The notes below the pieces were generated by a model. That model did not search any database. It had not been told where the DNA came from and saw nothing but the letters and a program-made list of their open reading frames with translations. Source: an uncultured Dorea sp. (GTDB lineage: Bacteria > Bacillota > Clostridia > Lachnospirales > Lachnospiraceae). Taken from it: a stretch of 64,000 nt of DNA. Both the position numbers and the translations under genes were made by a program. The stretch is taken from contig CAJTVU010000008.1 of NCBI GenBank assembly GCA_910580235.1, positions 1-64,000 of the forward strand, in the 5' to 3' direction. Each line of letters starts with the position of its first letter. The first letter of the stretch is position 1. This document shows, in pieces, positions 33,253 through 41,143 of the stretch.

Positions 33253-34053
33253 ATGGGATTTTTAACAGGAAAGACAGCGATCATCACAGGCGGAGGAAGG
33301 GCTACGCTAAGTGACGGAAGCTGTGGCTCTATTGGATATGGCATTGCGACTGCATATGCGAAGGAAGGGGCGAATCTGGTCCTTACGGGACGGAATGTAA
33401 AGAAGCTAGAAGACGCCAAGGAAGAGCTGGAGAGGCTTTATGGGATCAAAGTGCTTGCAGTCCAGGCCGACGTAAGCGCAGGAGCGGATAATAAAGCAGT
33501 AGTAGAGAATGTAGTGAAACAGACGATGGACACATTCGGAAGGATCGACGTGCTGATCAACAACGCCCAGGCGTCCGCATCAGGAGTGACGCTTGCAGAC
33601 CATACAACGGAGCAGTTTGATCTGGCGGTCTATTCTGGGCTGTATGCGACATATTATTATATGCAGGCGTGCTATCCGCACCTGGTGGAGACGAAGGGGA
33701 GCGTTATCAACTTCGCGTCAGGCGCAGGGCTGTTCGGCAACTTCGGACAATGTTCCTACGCAGCAGCCAAAGAGGGGATCCGCGGTCTTACGAGGGTTGC
33801 TGCTACAGAGTGGGGCAAAGACGGTATTAATGTTAATATCGTGTGCCCGCTTGCATGGACGGCACAGCTTGAGAATTTTGAGAAGGCATATCCAGATGCG
33901 TTTAAAGCAAATGTGAAGATGCCGCCGGCCGGACATTATGGCGATGTAGAGAAGGAGATCGGACGCGCCTGTGTACAGCTTGCTTCTCCTGATTTCAAAT
34001 TTATGAGCGGCGAGACGGTTACGCTGGAGGGCGGTATGGGCCTTAGACCTTAG
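33253..34053 (+). CDS. 12alpha-hydroxysteroid dehydrogenase-like SDR
   Basis: 266 aa from ATG 33253 (AAAGGAAG upstream; GTG 33244 is too close). SDR with a lengthened glycine loop (TGGGRATLSDGSCGSIGYGIA), NNAQ in place of NNAG, and SYAAAK (Y, K). It agrees almost throughout with my memory of the NADP-dependent 12alpha-HSDH of Clostridium strain 48-50 and C. scindens: YAKEGANLVLTGRN, DAKEELERLYGIKVL, INNAQASASG, INFASGAGLFGN, LEGGMGLRP. Those enzymes oxidise the 12alpha-hydroxyl of cholate or deoxycholate to the 12-oxo form. It is monocistronic with its own promoter and no other bile-acid gene is adjacent. Confidence 0.82.
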   Translation: MGFLTGKTAIITGGGRATLSDGSCGSIGYGIATAYAKEGANLVLTGRNVKKLEDAKEELERLYGIKVLAVQADVSAGADNKAVVENVVKQTMDTFGRIDVLINNAQASASGVTLADHTTEQFDLAVYSGLYATYYYMQACYPHLVETKGSVINFASGAGLFGNFGQCSYAAAKEGIRGLTRVAATEWGKDGINVNIVCPLAWTAQLENFEKAYPDAFKANVKMPPAGHYGDVEKEIGRACVQLASPDFKFMSGETVTLEGGMGLRP

Positions 34054-34127
34054 GACGATCAAGGATCCTGCTTGCGTTTTTGACGAACGGCAAAGCAAGC
34101 ATACAGGGAAACGGGTGTTTACGCATT

Positions 34128-35225
34128 ATGAATAATTATTTCCAGAAAGACGGGAAAAAGAAAATAACCGGCTGCATTTTATTGGCGGCCGGTTTTGTGC
34201 TTCTTTTTGCTTCCAGGATATTCCATGGCTTTGCTGATTGGTACAGCGGGCATATTTACGTGCTGCTCGTGGGAAGCCTTGGAAGGCTTATGGGCATTGT
34301 TCCCTTTTCCGTGGCGGAGATGCTTCTGTATGTGCTGATCATTAGCATTGTAATCGGTGCGGCAATGAGGCGTAGGAAATGGCTGTGGAGCTTCTTTCTG
34401 GTCGCATGCCTTCTGTTTTTCCTCTACGCGGCTAATTGCGGAGTCAATTATAATCGGGAATCATTTTCTGACACATCGGGCATAGCTCTGGAGGAGTATT
34501 CTGTAGAAGAATTGGAGACGGTCTGTCTGTGGCTTACAGAGGAAGTGAATGAATTAGGCGCTCAAGTAGCAAGAGATGAAGACGGCGTAGCCAGGCTTGA
34601 CGGCAAGAAGAGGGGCGGCAGGGAAAGACTGAGAGGAAAAACGGAGGAACGTACGGGAGAGCTGGCGGCGCAGGCGATGCGTGATCTTGGCGATACATAT
34701 GAGGGGCTTGCAGGAAGCTATCCGCGCCCCAAAGGGTTAAAAGTACCGTGGATCCTGTCGGTGCAGCAGCTGTCGGGTGTTTATTCGCCATTTACAATAG
34801 AGGCGAACTATAATACAGCTATGGTGGATTATTATATTCCTTTCACCATGTGCCATGAGTTGTCTCACCTTCGTGGGTTTATGCAGGAGCAGGAAGCGAA
34901 CTTTATCGCGTTTCTGGCCTGCCACGGCTCGGAGGAAGAAGAATTCCGTTATAGCGGCGCGCTGGTCGGCTGGACGTACTGCATGAATGTGCTATATCGA
35001 GTCGATTATGAGAGATGGGAGCTTGTAAGGGAGCGGCTGTCGCCTTTGGCAGAGGCCGATCTTGCGGCAAACAGACAGTTCTGGTCGTCCTATGACGGGG
35101 CAGTGGCAGAAGTGTCCAACAAAGTGAACGATACATACCTTAAAGCCAATGGCCAGTCAGACGGGGTAAAGAGCTATAACCGCATGGTAGATCTGATGGT
35201 GGCATATTACACTGGAGAAGAATAG
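34128..35225 (+). CDS. DUF3810 membrane protein with zinc-protease motif
   Basis: About 365 aa from ATG 34128; an in-frame TTG at 34080 is an alternative and neither has a strong RBS. Three N-terminal membrane segments (about 12-30, 45-70, 83-100) are followed by an extracytoplasmic domain. This carries HELSH with a downstream Glu (QEQEANFIAFLAC), the gluzincin pattern of DUF3810. A charged insertion (RDEDGVARLDGKKRGGRERLRGK) lies before it. A membrane-anchored metalloprotease is plausible but substrates are unknown. It follows the HSDH gene by 75 bp, possibly co-transcribed. Confidence 0.82.
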   Translation: MNNYFQKDGKKKITGCILLAAGFVLLFASRIFHGFADWYSGHIYVLLVGSLGRLMGIVPFSVAEMLLYVLIISIVIGAAMRRRKWLWSFFLVACLLFFLYAANCGVNYNRESFSDTSGIALEEYSVEELETVCLWLTEEVNELGAQVARDEDGVARLDGKKRGGRERLRGKTEERTGELAAQAMRDLGDTYEGLAGSYPRPKGLKVPWILSVQQLSGVYSPFTIEANYNTAMVDYYIPFTMCHELSHLRGFMQEQEANFIAFLACHGSEEEEFRYSGALVGWTYCMNVLYRVDYERWELVRERLSPLAEADLAANRQFWSSYDGAVAEVSNKVNDTYLKANGQSDGVKSYNRMVDLMVAYYTGEE

Positions 35226-35336
35226 AAGGAATCAATAAGCCCATATCGAAAATCAATTGGTATTCGGGGCAGATGCTTGCTATACTGAAAGAAACGTATA
35301 CCCATGTATGGGCATAGAATCCAGGAGGTAATGTGT

Positions 35337-35735
35337 ATGTCTATTACAGCAGAAACTGCGAAAGCGCATGAAAATGACCCTGCCGTACTGTGTTGCAGAG
35401 CTGAGGCGGGAATTACGATTGAACCTGCCAATTTAGAGGATCCGGCTATTTTTGACGAATTGGTAGATTCAGGGCTTCTGAATCTGGACGGCTGCCTGAC
35501 GATTGGGCAGGTGCTGGGAGCAAAGCTTACGAAGACAAGCGATTCCCTCTGTCCGCTTACAGCAGATAATGTCGACGGGATCCGGGAGGTGGCCGCAGAA
35601 GAGACAGAGGTGGAAGAAGCAGCGGTCCCGGCAGTTGAAGGAAGCGTGGAAGGTGTTGTGATGGCTGCGAAAGGCGGTAAGGTAGTAATATCTATTAAGG
35701 AAGGAAAAGATATTTATCTGGAGCTTCCAATTTAA
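35337..35735 (+). CDS. Free-standing PrdA N-terminal domain (D-proline reductase proprotein-like)
   Basis: 132 aa from ATG 35337, 8 nt after AGGAGG. MSITAETAKAHENDPAVLCC, NLEDPAIFDELVDSGLLNL and LTIGQVLGAKL match the start of the D-proline reductase proprotein PrdA as I remember it. The end, SIKEGKDIYLELPI, matches PrdA just before its central region. The remaining roughly 500 residues of PrdA, including the Cys cleaved to a pyruvoyl group, are absent and a terminator follows. Either a truncated relic or a dedicated small domain protein; it is intact, with strong translation signals, so not obviously decayed. Confidence 0.75.
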   Translation: MSITAETAKAHENDPAVLCCRAEAGITIEPANLEDPAIFDELVDSGLLNLDGCLTIGQVLGAKLTKTSDSLCPLTADNVDGIREVAAEETEVEEAAVPAVEGSVEGVVMAAKGGKVVISIKEGKDIYLELPI

Positions 35736-35752
35736 TAATCTGAAAGCAAGGC

Positions 35753-35786
35753 CCCTCTTAGAGAGCGTTCTCTGAGAGGGGTTTTA
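35753..35786 (+). terminator. Rho-independent terminator after the PrdA-like gene
   Basis: A stem CCCCTCT/AGAGGGG extended by an inner GAGA/TCTC pairing is followed by TTTT. Confidence 0.85.
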
Positions 35787-35886
35787 GATGTTATGCTCTG
35801 TACACTGAGGAGAGGCTGGCGCAAGGGGATATCGTTGCGATAGATTATGATTGTAATGTTGTATTCCTTGTGTTACTATAATACAT

Positions 35887-35960
35887 ACCCAATGGGCATA
35901 CCGTAATACATGCCCCTTTTCGGGGCGGGCGGAGGAACGAACGTCCGACAAGGTATACCT
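35887..35960 (+). repeat. Structured intergenic repeat, family 1, copy B
   Basis: ATACCC..GGGCATACCG-TAATACATGCCCC-tttt-CGGGGCGGGCGGA...CGTCCGacAAGGTATACC. A CCCC/GGGG hairpin and outer ATACC/GGTAT arms can pair. It lies upstream of the antiporter gene. The 35787-35886 stretch before it holds no gene. Confidence 0.75.
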
Positions 35961-36004
35961 GGAGGGCATGGATAGTAAAAGAGAAGAGAGAAGAGGATGC
36001 GGTT

Positions 36005-36976
36005 ATGGATTATATCCTTTTGATGATTGGATTTGTGCTTCTGATTAAAGGGGCGGATTTTTTTGTGGACGGCAGCTCCAGTGTGGCTAAGATACTGAAA
36101 GTGCCGACGATTATTATCGGCCTTACGGTAGTGGCTTTTGGGACGAGTATGCCGGAATTTTCCGTCAGCGTCACCGCGGCGATGAAGGGGAGCAACGATC
36201 TGGCTGTGAGCAACGTGCTCGGATCTAACATATTCAATCTTCTTGTCGTGCTGGGCTGCTGCGCTCTGCTAAATCCGGTACAGGCACAGTCCTCTCTGCT
36301 TAAAAGGGAATTTCCGTTTTCTATTTTTGTGACAGTCATTTTACTGTTTCTCAATGCAGACTTTTCTGTTGATAAAGTCCGAAGGGGCAATGAGCAGTTC
36401 GTGCTAGGAAGAATGGGAGGGATCCTGTTCCTCATCCTGTTTGGGATATTTTTATATGCTACTGTTAAGACGGCCCTGAAGGCAAGGGCGGAAGATGAAG
36501 GAAGCGCGGAGCGAGAAGAATATGCGCTTCTGCCGCCAGCAAAGAGCGCGGCCTATATTGTAATAGGGCTTGCAGGGATCGTGTTTGGCGGGGATCTGGT
36601 CGTAGACAGCGCCTGTCAGATCGCAGAGACGTTCGGTCTTAGCCAGACGTTCATTGGGCTTACCATTGTCGCTCTGGGCACATCTTTGCCGGAGCTGGTA
36701 ACTTCTATGGTGGCGGCAGGCAAGGGGGAGAACGATCTGGCCGTGGGCAATGTCGTAGGCTCTAATATCTTCAATATCCTGCTGATCCTTGGAGCATCTG
36801 CGACAATTACGCCAATCGCCCTGGAAGTGACGGCAGTGTATGATACGCTCATACTGATCGGAGCCAGCCTGGCAGTGTATGTGTCTGCGATCGGAGGGCA
36901 CAAGATTGACAGAAGAGAAGGCGCTATGTTCCTGCTGGCATATCTGGCGTTTTTTGTATATGTACTGATACGTTAA
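36005..36976 (+). CDS. Calcium/sodium antiporter (CaCA, YrbG type)
   Basis: 323 aa, about ten membrane segments in two homologous halves. Both alpha repeats are plain: GLTVVAFGTSMPEFSVSVTAA...GNNxF-type SNVLGSNIFNLLVVLG in the first half and GLTIVALGTSLPELVTSMVAA...GNVVGSNIFNILLILG in the second, with the ion-binding Glu in each. It exchanges Na+ or H+ for Ca2+ across the membrane. A hydrophilic loop (KARAEDEGSAEREEYALLP) separates the halves. It stands alone; a structured repeat precedes it. Confidence 0.93.
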   Translation: MDYILLMIGFVLLIKGADFFVDGSSSVAKILKVPTIIIGLTVVAFGTSMPEFSVSVTAAMKGSNDLAVSNVLGSNIFNLLVVLGCCALLNPVQAQSSLLKREFPFSIFVTVILLFLNADFSVDKVRRGNEQFVLGRMGGILFLILFGIFLYATVKTALKARAEDEGSAEREEYALLPPAKSAAYIVIGLAGIVFGGDLVVDSACQIAETFGLSQTFIGLTIVALGTSLPELVTSMVAAGKGENDLAVGNVVGSNIFNILLILGASATITPIALEVTAVYDTLILIGASLAVYVSAIGGHKIDRREGAMFLLAYLAFFVYVLIR

Positions 36977-36991
36977 TGCGGAGATATTCTG

Positions 36992-37030
36992 GCAGTCTTT
37001 TAGCCGTCGTAATCTCTAGCAAAAGACTGC
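36992..37030. other. Hairpin in the gene-free stretch after the antiporter
   Basis: Perfect arms GCAGTCTTTT / AAAAGACTGC (10 bp) have a 19-nt loop. The left arm ends in TTTT, so a weak terminator is possible. The rest of 36977-37276 is AT-rich, with no gene that I can support, and probably holds the promoter of the module at 37277. Confidence 0.55.
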
Positions 37031-37276
37031 GGATAAACTGAGCAGTATTTATAGCCCCACCTTTTTAATTTTAGCATATTTTCAAATGCTATTTATATCA
37101 TAAAGCGTATCATGGTTCTGGATGGGAAGACGACATGAAAAAAATAATGGAAAAGAGGAGGATTGTATGATAATATGATAATATATAGAAACAGAGGCGA
37201 CACACAGCTTGGACGTTCATTCTTCATTCATCATCAGTACATTTGTTTCTATCATTCATGAAGGAGAAGGAACTGT

Positions 37277-37762
37277 ATGGGCAGCAGGTTTACAGAAGGG
37301 TTTAAGGAAGAGAGTTGGTATAAGGAATTGTGTGAAGAGGGTCAGTATATCTGTGACCTTATCCATAAATATCATAAATATTTTAGTAGACAAGATAAGA
37401 AATACCGTCATATTGTCAGGGTGTTTCATATACTTGTCTTATTATTTTCCATGATAAATACAATCGTGTTGGGAATGAAGACGATTATATCAGCGGATAT
37501 CCAGATTGTGGCAGGGCTTATCTTGAGCGCGCTGGTAACGTTTGTTTCAGCTATCATGTCATATTTTAATTTTGAAGAATACTGGATGCGAAATATTACG
37601 ACGCATATTGATCTCAATATTCTCAGAGACCGGTTCATTTTTGATGCAAAGTCTGGGAGATTTGACGATAGAAAGAAAATTCAGCAATATAAAGATGCCT
37701 TGGAAGAATTGCAGAAGAAAAATATAAAGTATTGGAAAAAATCGCTGAAGAAAATCGGATAA
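37277..37762 (+). CDS. SLATT/DUF4231-like 2-TM membrane protein
   Basis: 161 aa from ATG 37277 (GAAGGAGAAGG upstream). A cytoplasmic N-terminus (ESWYKELCEEGQYICDLIHKYHKY) precedes two membrane helices (about 47-66 and 75-98) with a short loop, then a cytoplasmic tail FEEYWMRNITTHIDLNILRDRFIF. This topology and the post-TM2 Trp/helix are typical of SLATT domains, membrane effectors paired with nucleotide-signal synthases (SMODS) or SLOG sensors in phage defence. It is followed 12 nt later by a nucleotidyltransferase gene. Local base composition is AT-rich compared with flanks. Confidence 0.75.
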   Translation: MGSRFTEGFKEESWYKELCEEGQYICDLIHKYHKYFSRQDKKYRHIVRVFHILVLLFSMINTIVLGMKTIISADIQIVAGLILSALVTFVSAIMSYFNFEEYWMRNITTHIDLNILRDRFIFDAKSGRFDDRKKIQQYKDALEELQKKNIKYWKKSLKKIG

Positions 37763-37774
37763 AGGAGTATAGTC

Positions 37775-38740
37775 ATGGAAAAGGGAATTATTGAAAGTAC
37801 AAGGGAGAATTCTCAGAACATACTGAGCAAGATACGAGAACAATTAAGAGAAAGGTTTCCTTTAGAAAATGAGAAGTATAAGAATATTTGTGTTTATGCC
37901 TGCGGCTCTCTGGGAAGATTAGAAATGTCAGAGAATTCAGATTTAGATTTGTTTTTTGTCTCTTTGCATAATTGTGGAGAGGATCCTATGTGCCAGAACC
38001 TGAATAAATACAAGTTTTTTTCAAAACTATATGATATAAATTGTGCGATGGAATTTCCTGAACCCAGTAAATGTGGAGAGTACTGGGAATTCATTAATAA
38101 AGACGATTTTCTTGACATAGGAAGCAGGAAGGAAGACTTTAATAATAGTTTTACGGCTCGGCTTCTGTTCCTTTTGGAAAGTAAGCCAATTTATAATGAA
38201 GAAGCATTCGATTGGCTTTTGAAGGAGACGGTCTCAAAATATTTTACCGACTATGCAGACCACCGGGATGAATTTTACCCGTTATTTTTGATAAATGACA
38301 TTCTGCGCTATTGGTATACATTGACATTGAATTATGAATATAGAAGAGATGATGCGGATGATGTCCACAAGAAGAACTGGAAACGCCTGAAACTGAAATA
38401 CGCCCGGTTACTTACATGTTTTTCTATGATTGCATGTCTGTATCGTAGGAATATTACGAGCGAGTACGTGGTGGAATGCATAAAAATGACGCCTCTTGAA
38501 CGTTTGGATAAAGTGGCCTCGAAAAATACTGAGCTTAGAGGTATTGTGGAGAGCATTAAGAAAGAATATGAGTGGTTTCTTAATTTAAGGCAGACCAGAG
38601 ACAATGGATTTGATGAGAAGGAGAAGCGGGAAGAGGCCTTCCGGCATGCGGATAAATTTCATGAGCTTGTCTTGCATCAGTTGCTCAATCAAGTGTCGCA
38701 GGCAAATCCGCAGTTAAGGAAGAGGATGGATTTATTCTAA
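37775..38740 (+). CDS. GlnD/DUF294-type nucleotidyltransferase-fold protein
   Basis: 321 aa. The nucleotidyltransferase signature is CGSLGRLEMSENSDLDLFF: GS at 44-45 and the metal pair D56-x-D58. This form is closer to GlnD/DUF294 than to the cyclic dinucleotide synthase GSY..RGT..SDIDL. The rest is helical with an aromatic-rich region (LINDILRYWYTLTLNYEYRR), as in DUF294 and DUF4135-like helical tails. It could uridylylate or adenylylate a protein or small molecule, or make a signal. RBS AAAGGAG. It lies between a SLATT-type protein and a methyltransferase fusion, with 12- and 19-nt gaps, so the three form one operon. Confidence 0.82.
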   Translation: MEKGIIESTRENSQNILSKIREQLRERFPLENEKYKNICVYACGSLGRLEMSENSDLDLFFVSLHNCGEDPMCQNLNKYKFFSKLYDINCAMEFPEPSKCGEYWEFINKDDFLDIGSRKEDFNNSFTARLLFLLESKPIYNEEAFDWLLKETVSKYFTDYADHRDEFYPLFLINDILRYWYTLTLNYEYRRDDADDVHKKNWKRLKLKYARLLTCFSMIACLYRRNITSEYVVECIKMTPLERLDKVASKNTELRGIVESIKKEYEWFLNLRQTRDNGFDEKEKREEAFRHADKFHELVLHQLLNQVSQANPQLRKRMDLF

Positions 38741-38759
38741 TCTGAAATGGGGACTGACT

Positions 38760-41003
38760 ATGAAGTATTTTGCGCTATTTTTAAATGAAAATAGTTTTAT
38801 TGAAAAATGTATCTCGCTGATGAGGTTTATAAGCAATCCGTCTACAAAATCCAGGCCGCATATTACAGTGCGCCTTTTTAAGGAGTCAGATCCTAGAATG
38901 GAAGAATCTAGGAAGATGGAGGAATCCAGAAGGAGAGAGTTTACGTATCTTAATATTGTCTGTCCGGGAACTTTTAACTTTGAGAAAAAAAAACCGCCTT
39001 ATGTAGTCTTTCTGCAGTGTGAGTCGGAAGAACTTGAAGATATAGAATATAAGCCTGATTTTCCTTATAGCAGACTTCATATTACGATTTACGAGGGGGA
39101 CGATTACTCATATGCAGAAAAGTTGTATCAGTTGCTATGCTCTTTTTCATGGCATTTCAAACTGCTTTTTGAAAGCCCGAGAAAACTGTTGGAGCAAAAG
39201 GTAGGGAGTAAAAGTTATGAGAGGCCGGATTTTCAGGCTATATTTGAGGAGATCATAGGAGAAGGCTATCAGGAATTCTTAAAGGATTATGACAAAGATA
39301 TAGAAGTTCGGCTTAAGTTGATGAGAAGGCTGCTTCAAGAACTTAAGATTCATCTGGAAGAGGTTAAACCAGAAAAGATTCAGTCGGTTTATGAGAGTAG
39401 TTCCAGACTAAAAAGCGGTGGTCAAAAAAAAACTTATAGACAGATGAAAGATGGAGTCACCTTGCCCTTTTTGGATGAAGAACCTGTTACATTTCATAAA
39501 CCTGTAACAGATGCCATTTATATTACACCTCCGGAATATGCAAGAGACATGGTGAAATGTGGTCTGGAGGCCATGGAAGAGAACCACGGGGAAATTGATT
39601 TCGGTGATTCTGCTATAGGGACAGGAACTCTATTTCTGGCACTTCGGCTTTGGATTGATGAAATAAACAGAACACATGGGAGTGGACATAACTATAGAAT
39701 ACGCTCTGCTATAGGAATTGATATTGACAGACAAATGGCGGATGAAGCTTCTATCCGTTGCCACAAAAGGGGCTTGAAAGTGATTTACGGTGATGCTCTT
39801 CTGCCTCATATGGATTTGGGGGAAAAACGCAATTTTATGGTAGTGAACCCACCGTTTAACCGTCATGGAGATATACCAAAAGAATATAGGGAGCTCTTGC
39901 ATGACAGTGCAAAAGAGCAGACTGGAATAAGTATTGCAGGAAATGCAGGGCTATATGTGTACCATCTATTGATTATGGATAAATGGTTATGCGACGGTGG
40001 AGTGGCGGTATGGCTTCTCCCAGCTGTCTTCATGCAGGTAAGGTATGGGGAGGCGGTCAGGCGTTATCTGCTGGATTGTGTGCAACTGATAAAAATCCAT
40101 ATTTACAACGAAGAGGTAGAGCAGTTTGACAGTACAAATGTATCTACTGCTATCGTGGTTTTCAGGAAGGGAAAGACTGAGAGGGAAGACAAAGTGCAGG
40201 TTTCTTACGGGGCTTCTGTGGAACATCCGATAGATAGTAAGCGCATACTAAGAGAAGAACTTGTAAAAAACATGGACAACTGGAGAGTAGTATTAAAAGA
40301 AGAGGCGTCTTTTGGAGAGCATGGCAGTAAGATTACATTCGATGACTTGTTCGAAATAAAACGTGGCGTGGCTACAGGTGCGAATGATTTCTTTGTCATG
40401 ACAAGAGAAAAAGCCAGAGAGTTCCATATTCCTGATATTGCTTTAAAGCCGCTGATCCCCAAGGCACGTTATTTGAAGTCTCTAGTGATAGAAGAAAGAG
40501 AAGATGGTTATCCCGATGTAGAACCACAGTTGGTAATGATTGACTGTGCTTTAGACGAAGAGCGTATTCAAGAGATGTATCCGGGTTTCCATCGTTATCT
40601 GCAGTTGGCAAAAGTAAAAGAAGAGAATGGCGTCGCCGTTGTCGACAGATTTCTGGTGAGAAATAGGCATCCTTGGTACAGGCAGGAAAGAAGGGAACCG
40701 CCAGTTTTTCTTCTGACTTATATGGGTAGGAATAAGAAGAATCTGCCTCCTCTCTATTTTATATGGAACAAATCCCAGGCGGTTGCGTTGAACACGTATT
40801 TACTGCTATATCCCAGAAAAGGGCTGAAAGCTAGGCTGCGTGAGAATCCGGCTCTGCACGAGATAATATTGGATGCGCTCAATAAGTCTGCACAGGAAAT
40901 GATGTCTTTCCGGGCAAGAGTCTATTCGGGCGGACTTAAGAAAGTTGAGCCAAATGAACTGCGTAGAATGCCGATTATAGGGCTAAATGAATTTTTGCAG
41001 TAA
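38760..41003 (+). CDS. 2H-phosphoesterase-like domain fused to adenine-N6 DNA methyltransferase
   Basis: 747 aa. The N-terminus has two HxT motifs, PHITV (H34, T36) and LHITI (H107, T109), 73 residues apart, the active-site pattern of 2H phosphoesterases. A helical linker follows (about 140-245). A gamma-class N6-adenine methyltransferase has motif X-like ITPPEYARDMV, motif I FGDSAIGTGTLFLA, acidic GIDIDRQMAD and motif IV NPPFNRHG (363-366). The C-terminal region (DLFEIKRGVATGANDFF, RHPWYRQERREPPVFLLTYMGR) is the target-recognition part seen in PaeR7I/Eco57I-type enzymes. No restriction nuclease motif is visible. Start ATG 38760 has only a weak upstream GGGGA. Confidence 0.83.
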   Translation: MKYFALFLNENSFIEKCISLMRFISNPSTKSRPHITVRLFKESDPRMEESRKMEESRRREFTYLNIVCPGTFNFEKKKPPYVVFLQCESEELEDIEYKPDFPYSRLHITIYEGDDYSYAEKLYQLLCSFSWHFKLLFESPRKLLEQKVGSKSYERPDFQAIFEEIIGEGYQEFLKDYDKDIEVRLKLMRRLLQELKIHLEEVKPEKIQSVYESSSRLKSGGQKKTYRQMKDGVTLPFLDEEPVTFHKPVTDAIYITPPEYARDMVKCGLEAMEENHGEIDFGDSAIGTGTLFLALRLWIDEINRTHGSGHNYRIRSAIGIDIDRQMADEASIRCHKRGLKVIYGDALLPHMDLGEKRNFMVVNPPFNRHGDIPKEYRELLHDSAKEQTGISIAGNAGLYVYHLLIMDKWLCDGGVAVWLLPAVFMQVRYGEAVRRYLLDCVQLIKIHIYNEEVEQFDSTNVSTAIVVFRKGKTEREDKVQVSYGASVEHPIDSKRILREELVKNMDNWRVVLKEEASFGEHGSKITFDDLFEIKRGVATGANDFFVMTREKAREFHIPDIALKPLIPKARYLKSLVIEEREDGYPDVEPQLVMIDCALDEERIQEMYPGFHRYLQLAKVKEENGVAVVDRFLVRNRHPWYRQERREPPVFLLTYMGRNKKNLPPLYFIWNKSQAVALNTYLLLYPRKGLKARLRENPALHEIILDALNKSAQEMMSFRARVYSGGLKKVEPNELRRMPIIGLNEFLQ

Positions 41004-41143
41004 AGATATGGAGATTTTCTAACATTAATTTTCTCTTTGGCATGACTGTATAAATCATTTGAGCCGTCAAAAAGTGAATAGACTGAGAAACGAGAGTATT
41101 GCAAAATTAGTCAGAGGAGACTGAGCGATACTCTCGCCTTATG

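Noticed and set aside
35797..35812. Third copy of the CCCTCAGTGTACA direct repeat on the minus strand
   Set aside because: Only 12 contiguous bases match the pair at 30781 and 33126 and the flanks diverge, so it was not counted.
36992..37030. Hairpin as a firm terminator of the antiporter gene
   Set aside because: The right arm is not followed by a T-run; the TTTT is within the left arm. Listed only as a hairpin.
37775..38740. Nucleotidyltransferase as a classical CBASS CD-NTase
   Set aside because: The motif GSLGRLEMSENSDLDL is GlnD/DUF294-like; the typical GSYARGT..SDIDL form and a recognisable C-terminal OAS domain are not seen. Kept only as NTase-fold.
38760..41003. Type IIG restriction-modification enzyme (single-chain nuclease plus methylase)
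   Set aside because: The N-terminal domain lacks a PD-(D/E)xK motif and instead shows two HxT motifs, so a nuclease half is not supported.
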